From the NCBI GenBank assembly GCA_963969595.1, contig OZ018412.1:2234501-2298500 (forward strand): DNA of 64,000 nt, read 5' to 3'. This DNA comes from Neckera pumila (Eukaryota > Streptophyta > Bryopsida > Hypnales > Neckeraceae). Positions 58,882 through 64,000 of the stretch are shown one piece after another. Position numbers and translations under genes: made by a program. The notes under the pieces were generated by a model. The model was given only the letters and a program-made list of their open reading frames with translations, was not told where the DNA came from and did not search any database. Each line of letters opens with the position of its first letter. Position 1 is the first letter of the stretch.

Positions 58882-60023
58882 CTAGTAGCCTTGAACGCAG
58901 CATTTCTTGGCGTGGTCGTAGCTCCAGCCGTGCTTGCATTGCTGTCCACACTTGCCCCAGCTGCATTCACAACGTCATCGCCAGAAACAGTCAATATATT
59001 TCACATCCATTTCATACGGTCAGATCAACTCCTACTTTTCTTCAAGCAGCTTCACTTGATCAAACTCCAGATGTAATTATCTACTCGACGCATGTACGTG
59101 CATTTTGGAAAGCATGAATTGAAATACATACTTGCAGGTGGGCTCGCCCCACTTGAGGTCGCAGGGGCACTTGTTACCGCACGTGCCGCAGTTGTAGATG
59201 TCGTGGCGCAGATCCTTCTCGCACCCGTTGTATGCCTTGCCGTCGCAGTCCCCCCAGCCGGGCTGGCACTTCGGGGGCTCCTGGCACTTGCCGTACTTGC
59301 ACTTACCGTACTTGCACTTGTTACCGCACGTGCCGCAGTTCTCGGGGTCGTAGCGCAGGTCCTTCTCGCACCCGTTATATCCCTTGCCGTCGCAGTCTCC
59401 CCAACCGGGCTGGCACTTCGGGGGCTCCTGGCACTTGCCGTACTTGCATTCGCCGTAATGGCACACGACGCCGCAGTCGCCGCAGTTGTGGGGGTCGTTC
59501 TCGATGCAGGTCTCGCAACCGGGATACTTACCGGGTTTGCAGGTCTTGTAGCCTTGTTTGCACTTCGGGGGCTCCTGGCACTTGCCGTGCTTGCATTCGC
59601 CGTAATGGCACACGATGCCGCAGTCGCCGCAGTTGTGGGGGTCGTTCTCGATGCAGGTCTCGCAGCCGGGATGCTTATTGGGTTTGCAGGTCTTGTAGCC
59701 TTCTTTGCAATTCTGCCACGCATCAGCACTCCCTGCAAATCGCAAAATTCAACTCATCAAACGCGCATATAGCCGACGTGCATGCATGTCTCCAACGATG
59801 GCATTGGATGAAATGTAACGGCACTGACTCGATCTCTTCAAATCCAGCTCAAAACAGTACGAACAACTGAATGCTACAATTGAGGTGGACTGTAACAGCT
59901 GAACAGAGCGAGCTAAGGACAATGGAGAGGGGGCATGATGTACGTATACGTACCAACGAGGAGCACGAGAGCCAAAGCAACTGCCAACAGGAGGAGCTGG
60001 CTCCCATGTCGAGTGGTCGCCAT
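58882..60023 (-). CDS. Secreted four-repeat cysteine-rich protein (STIG1-like repeats), copy B
   Basis: Exons are 60023-59954, 59732-59132 and 58960-58882, with the same splice motifs and phases as copy A; the protein has 249 residues. The signal peptide starts MATTRHGSQLLLLAVALALV, one Leu longer than copy A. All repeat cysteines are kept. Differences from copy A are few, for example Arg-Tyr for Arg-His in repeat three, and the C-terminal end is KKCCVQGY instead of KQCCVQGH. The giant element is inserted about 140 bp beyond the stop codon, so it probably replaces the end of the 3' untranslated region or the polyadenylation signals. The coding part is intact. Confidence 0.85.
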
Positions 60024-60505
60024 CGCTGAAGAAATGATCTGCTCGGAGTGAGTACTCCGCTGGAGAATGAGTCTCGACAGATCAGAGCAGAGGGAACACC
60101 AAGAGACTGCAGAGCGAGATCGATGTCGATGAAGTGATGCGTGAGAGGAAGGGGAGTCGACCTTAAGTAGTGAAAGGAAATGACTGCGCCAGCCGCGGTG
60201 AAATTGTGGAGTAGACTTCATTCATCGTTGACAAAATCACTCTTGACTTGTTACATCCAACGATGTTTTGCTTGGAAGGTTCGTTTACCATTGCAAGGAG
60301 GGAGGTCAAGCTGGTGGAGGTGCCATGTAGGGAATGACGGTTTCGAATGGCTAGGTGGACAGTGGAACCAGCAGACCGTCGATGTCCCAGCATCCAACGT
60401 TTCCCAACAGTGAGGATATCAAGATATTGGTACTATTTTTTTTTTTTAACAAACGGGAACCCCACAGCAAAGCATTTCCGAGGCAACCAGATATTACGTT
60501 TGTCA

Positions 60506-60987
60506 GCAATATCACTTATGGAGTGAAAAATTATCACATTTGACCATGAGGGTGCTAAAACTGCAAAAGTTTTTCAATCTTCTTTGCACAAGCCAAATTT
60601 AAAAAGTTGGTGACCAAAAAAATATGAGGTTAAAGGGCCTAACATGCGTAACCCTGATCAATTTATGGCTTCTTAAAATATATTCTACAATTTTTTTAAA
60701 TGAATTTTGAATGTGATTTTTTCTCCAAGATCTAGTGTATTTGAGGCTCATTTCTAAGAGCTCTCAACACTACGGGAAGTCAAGAGTGCAATGGGTACCC
60801 TTGTACAAAAACTTGAATAGAAAAATCTCTTATCATTTATTTTCAAGATTGGATTTTTATGCTAAAATTAGACTTCAAGAATTTTCTAAAAATATAAACT
60901 ACTAAAAATAGTAACTTGGTTAGGTTTTATTTAACTTCAAAGTTTCGCAAACACCAGATTTGGGTGCTTTGGACATTTACGGGTTAA
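60506..60987. mobile_element. TTAA-type element, family 2, inserted in copy B
   Basis: It ends CATTTACGGGTTAA at 60987. Copy A has the uninterrupted TTAA at 9898-9901, next to the same GAAGTG flank. The left end is not intact, and about 150 bp of copy A sequence (9746-9897) is missing here, so the insertion came with, or was followed by, a deletion. Confidence 0.65.
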
Positions 60988-61257
60988 GAAGTGCAGTCCA
61001 TTGTTAGTGCACTACCATATACGGAGTAAGACTTTTAGTTCGAAGGAACTGAACTGAAATGTCAACAGCTGACTTGCAAAGAAGCAAAACCATCGTCACA
61101 GTGATAAAATGGTCGAATTTCAGGAAGTGACACTTGTCCACAAGCATGTCTGGAACCCGCTCATAGTTTTTGGGTCTTTCAAACTTCAGTTGCCGTGGTA
61201 ACCAGCGAAGTATAACCTCAATGTTTATCAATTATTTCAGATTTGAACATACCATTG

Positions 61258-61633
61258 TTAACCCTTGAACAACGTTGCGGACGTTTTTTGTCCGATGGAT
61301 GACGAAAAGAACATCCACTAAGTGCTGAAATACCATTTTTCATCCTTTTTTTTTTAAAACGATCGTGGAGTTGGGCTGCATCGTACCAGCCAAAAAAAAG
61401 CATCATTGACTCCTTTCATATTTTTAGGTACCGTACTAAATGAAAAGCTGGCTTACAGATTCATGCACTCGGTGATAGGATTCTCCTACCCTCCTTTCAA
61501 ATTTGCAGGAGGGCAGCATGGATTGGTTACTTGTACAAGTGTGGACAAATATTTTTTAATGTGGGAGCACAGTGACAACATTGTTCACAGCCCGTTTTTC
61601 CCCACGATGACCAGCCCGTCGTTTAAAGGTTAA
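61258..61633. mobile_element. TTAA-bounded element, separate family (376 bp)
   Basis: The left end is TTAACCCTTGAACAACG. The right end, inverted, is TTAACCTTTAAACGACG. The ends share 13 of 17 bases, with TTAA on both sides. A 75-codon plus-strand frame inside (61406-61633) has no recognised domain. Confidence 0.5.
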
Positions 61634-61949
61634 CCTGTGTAGACCATTTTTCCTTGGAGGAGGGATAATGCCTCCCTATATATGTGGGAGTGAACTTAGT
61701 TACAATGTATAGAAAACGTAAAGAATCATTGGCTGGTTGCTCGGGGGGTGCTGTGCCTTAAAAAAATAAGGATATATGAGCGACCAACCACTATTTTATA
61801 GGGGCTATTACTTTTTTTTTTTTTTTTTTTCACATGCTACAATTATGTAATTTTCTAATTTGTGTTAATAGAGAAGGGGCTTGCATTACTTACAATTCCA
61901 ATTTTCTATGAATAAATGATATGGTAAATTAGATTGAAAAATTATTCTA
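61634..61949. other. 3' flank of the zinc-finger ORF
   Basis: AT-rich with a 20-base T run at 61811-61830. Nothing else was seen. Confidence 0.5.
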
Positions 61950-64000
61950 CTATAATTTTGGCCCAAAATTGAATGGGGTGGTTTGGTTTAGGGAATGTTC
62001 TTGACATATATAATGCAGCATGGACCCAATGAATTGAACCCCTTTCTTATTTTCCCGTTTAGTACAATCATACGACGGCCCACCAAAATTCAAGGTAAAC
62101 AAATCACACATTCGCCTACCACCATATATCCTCATAGCTTGAGCAAATGACTTTGAATTTTTGGAGAATCTGTGACCCTGCCTCACACGATTTAAGTTTG
62201 TGGCAACGTCCCTGAGGAAGTCCCACAAAGCTGGCTTTCCCCCGAAGGCGTTGGTTCTGTGAGCCGCCAGTATGTTGTTACAAAAAGAGAGAACATCTTT
62301 TCTATTAAAATTTTCTACAGCACTAAGTTTCAAACCACGCTGACTTACTTTCAATTGCGTGACCCTAGACTTCATGAGCCAGTGCCTAGCCTTTTCATCA
62401 CGGTATTTCCTGCCTAACGTCCTTGATTGTGAGGCCAGTTCAGTGATCTGTAGATAGCCTATCCTCCTTCCTTGCTGTATATCCCTGTGACCACGCTTGA
62501 CAAGAGCACGACCTTCCCTTTGTACCCTAAGTCTGAAATCATTGGCTTGCTCAATTTCCATGCAATTGGAACAAATGAAATTCGTAAAGGGTTCTCCCGT
62601 GGCACACAACCGTTTACACTGTACATGCCGGAAGCACCCTCTTATAAGAACAAGTTGACCTTGAAATACAAAATCGGCAGTTGTGCTTGGCTCCGCCATC
62701 CACACCGATTCAATCTTTGAATCATTCTGCAACGACTCGACTCTATAGGACTTCCCAGCATACTCAACGATTTTCTTCCTAAATCCCCAACACAGCAACG
62801 ACAAAATAGAGTCGGAATGCATACCTAACGGGGATTCTCCTGCTGCTTCGGAACCTACACTGCCTGAACTGTTGAACCAAAAATGGAGGTCGCGTTGATT
62901 GCCAGTGGTCGACCTCGACCTTGCGGTGGGTCTCCCCCGTTTTCCGGAGCTGACTGCACATGAACTCTTCGACGAACTGCTTGCCGCAGCCAAGTCTTCA
63001 CAGCACTTCGTATGAACCAGGCCATGGATGTGATTCTCTAAGTTCTGTCTAAGGTTCCCCTTCTGCGGGCACAGGAGCAGTAGTTCTCCATCGAGCTTGC
63101 AGCGCACCTTGAACCAAAAGGACTTCAACTGGGGAACACCCACATCTCCGACTATTACAAACGGAGGATCATTTGAGGAGATCAAGTCATTCACACTTTG
63201 AAGAATGCTAACACCTTCCTCCACGAGTCGCCGGTGATCTGCTGGTGTCAAAATGATGGGTTTGCTGGACTTGCCCTCCTTTGGGTGGTCGTTGTACACT
63301 AAACCCCTCTTCCTGCAACATTGCTTGATGTGAAGAGCTGAATGTAAATGACTCTTCTTGAAATTTGCAAATAGGTTTTGCACTGCAATCCGGGAGTGAT
63401 CACGGCCCGTACCCCCAATTTCTCTCTTACACTCCCCGCAATATATCTTCACAACAGCCAAGCCACAGTGATCGTAAGTTTTTAGGTCCCACTTGTGATC
63501 TGCAAAATCAAGTGACTCTAGCTCCCTTCTTAGCTTTTCTGCACCCTGCTTGTAATTCTCAAGCACATCAGTGGCTAACAGCGTGGATTGTAGCAGGGTC
63601 TCCTCGAGCACATCAGTAGGTGACAGTGTCGGCTGTGGCTCAGCCTCGTCGCCTTCAGGAAATTCTGGAACTTCAGTGGGATGCCCTAAACCGGCAGCTC
63701 CTGCCTCTTCCAACGTCCATACAGCACCGGCGTGCAAGACATCCATGCCACACGGTTGGACACCTCCCAAACCCGTAAGTTGCCCTGGCTGCTCCGCTGC
63801 CAAGTTGCTGCTCCTTGTGTCAGCCTGGTCCCCAACACGACACCGCTTGCGACGTCCGGCGTCGCCCTCCACCGACGGAATTACATAAACGCGTTCTTTA
63901 ACCGGGTTCATGGCCTCAAACCGCTTTGGTATTCGGCATGCATCATCTAAGTCCCAAAAAAGGAAAGGCCACTCCACGCATTCCCCGTTCTCCAAGCGCA
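61950..64000 (-). CDS. Transposon-type zinc-finger protein, 5' end outside the window
   Basis: One open frame of at least 680 codons runs off the window edge; no ATG near the edge is convincing, so the true start lies beyond 64000. Two Cys/His clusters look like BED-type zinc fingers: IYCGECKREIG followed by KKSHLHSALHI, and VRCKLDGELLLLCPQKGNL followed by NHIHGLVHTKCC. A third Cys group lies at FICSNCMEIEQAND, followed by a charged, coiled-coil-prone region and a conserved-looking end (MRIYGGRRMCDLFTLNFGGP). Low-complexity Ser and Gly/Ala stretches separate these parts. DNA-binding fingers without a visible catalytic domain suggest the N-terminal part of a transposase or a transposon accessory protein. 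The last 20 or so residues may be read-through past a splice donor. Family not recognised. Confidence 0.6.
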   Translation of the reverse strand, partial: RLENGECVEWPFLFWDLDDACRIPKRFEAMNPVKERVYVIPSVEGDAGRRKRCRVGDQADTRSSNLAAEQPGQLTGLGGVQPCGMDVLHAGAVWTLEEAGAAGLGHPTEVPEFPEGDEAEPQPTLSPTDVLEETLLQSTLLATDVLENYKQGAEKLRRELESLDFADHKWDLKTYDHCGLAVVKIYCGECKREIGGTGRDHSRIAVQNLFANFKKSHLHSALHIKQCCRKRGLVYNDHPKEGKSSKPIILTPADHRRLVEEGVSILQSVNDLISSNDPPFVIVGDVGVPQLKSFWFKVRCKLDGELLLLCPQKGNLRQNLENHIHGLVHTKCCEDLAAASSSSKSSCAVSSGKRGRPTARSRSTTGNQRDLHFWFNSSGSVGSEAAGESPLGMHSDSILSLLCWGFRKKIVEYAGKSYRVESLQNDSKIESVWMAEPSTTADFVFQGQLVLIRGCFRHVQCKRLCATGEPFTNFICSNCMEIEQANDFRLRVQREGRALVKRGHRDIQQGRRIGYLQITELASQSRTLGRKYRDEKARHWLMKSRVTQLKVSQRGLKLSAVENFNRKDVLSFCNNILAAHRTNAFGGKPALWDFLRDVATNLNRVRQGHRFSKNSKSFAQAMRIYGGRRMCDLFTLNFGGPSYDCTKRENKKGVQFIGSMLHYICQEHSLNQTTPFNFGPKL

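Larger units (their letters stand above)
58742..61250. repeat. Segmental duplication, copy B, right part
   Basis: It resumes homology with copy A at 7957/7961 (CTGGNAAAAGTAAAAACAAC) and continues to 60506/9746. After a TTAA element it resumes again to about 61250. It contains the second cysteine-repeat gene. Confidence 0.9.

Overview
The window is nuclear DNA from a eukaryote, most likely a streptophyte (land plant or charophyte-grade alga). Genes are sparse, the background is very AT-rich, and introns use GT-AG borders. Interstitial repeats are of the plant telomere type (CCCTAAA). CACTA, Mutator, mariner and TTAA-target miniature transposons are abundant. I cannot name the species from sequence alone.

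Layout. 1-5.9 kb is AT-rich with nested miniature elements and no gene. About 6.96-10.6 kb is segmental copy A, which holds an intact three-exon gene for a secreted cysteine-repeat protein (minus strand, 8099-9244) and two miniature elements. 10.6-24.3 kb is repeat-dominated and has no recognised gene. 24.35-26.2 kb is a decayed Bin3/MePCE-type RNA-cap methyltransferase gene. From 26.5 to 61.25 kb lies segmental copy B, homologous to copy A but split by insertions: a 2.6-kb CACTA-like element (26874-29496), a 28.6-kb element (30119-58741) and TTAA-type elements. The second cysteine-repeat gene (58882-60023) sits beyond the right end of the large element. The window ends in a partial zinc-finger, transposon-type ORF (61950 to the edge, minus strand).

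The main finding is the 28,623-bp element. It has 31-bp terminal inverted repeats (30 of 31 matching), a 4-bp target-site duplication (CTGG), and an exact empty site in copy A (7957-7961). The interior carries three gene systems. The first is a spliced transposase-like gene of the DUF7869 type near the right end (plus strand). The second is an FCP1/SCP-like phosphatase-domain gene near the left end (minus strand) whose catalytic Asp pair reads as Glu. The third is a very large minus-strand gene with a ParB/sulfiredoxin-like motif (INGQHTWKAA), broken by a one-base homopolymer frameshift and one in-frame TAG. The element also carries a dispersed family of roughly 20-bp GC-rich palindromes (core TTTAGAGCGGCCGCTCTAAA), amplified into a 147-bp satellite. 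Every palindrome found lies in sequence that I model as introns of the two largest genes. Five 16-bp subterminal repeats at the right end share the AAAATGGC core of the terminal repeats, as expected for transposase-binding sites. A 156-bp degenerate relative lies at 15789-15944. Together these describe a giant, cargo-carrying DNA transposon.

Gene models are read by eye from splice motifs and reading-frame continuity. Family names rest on motif recognition, with no database search behind them.
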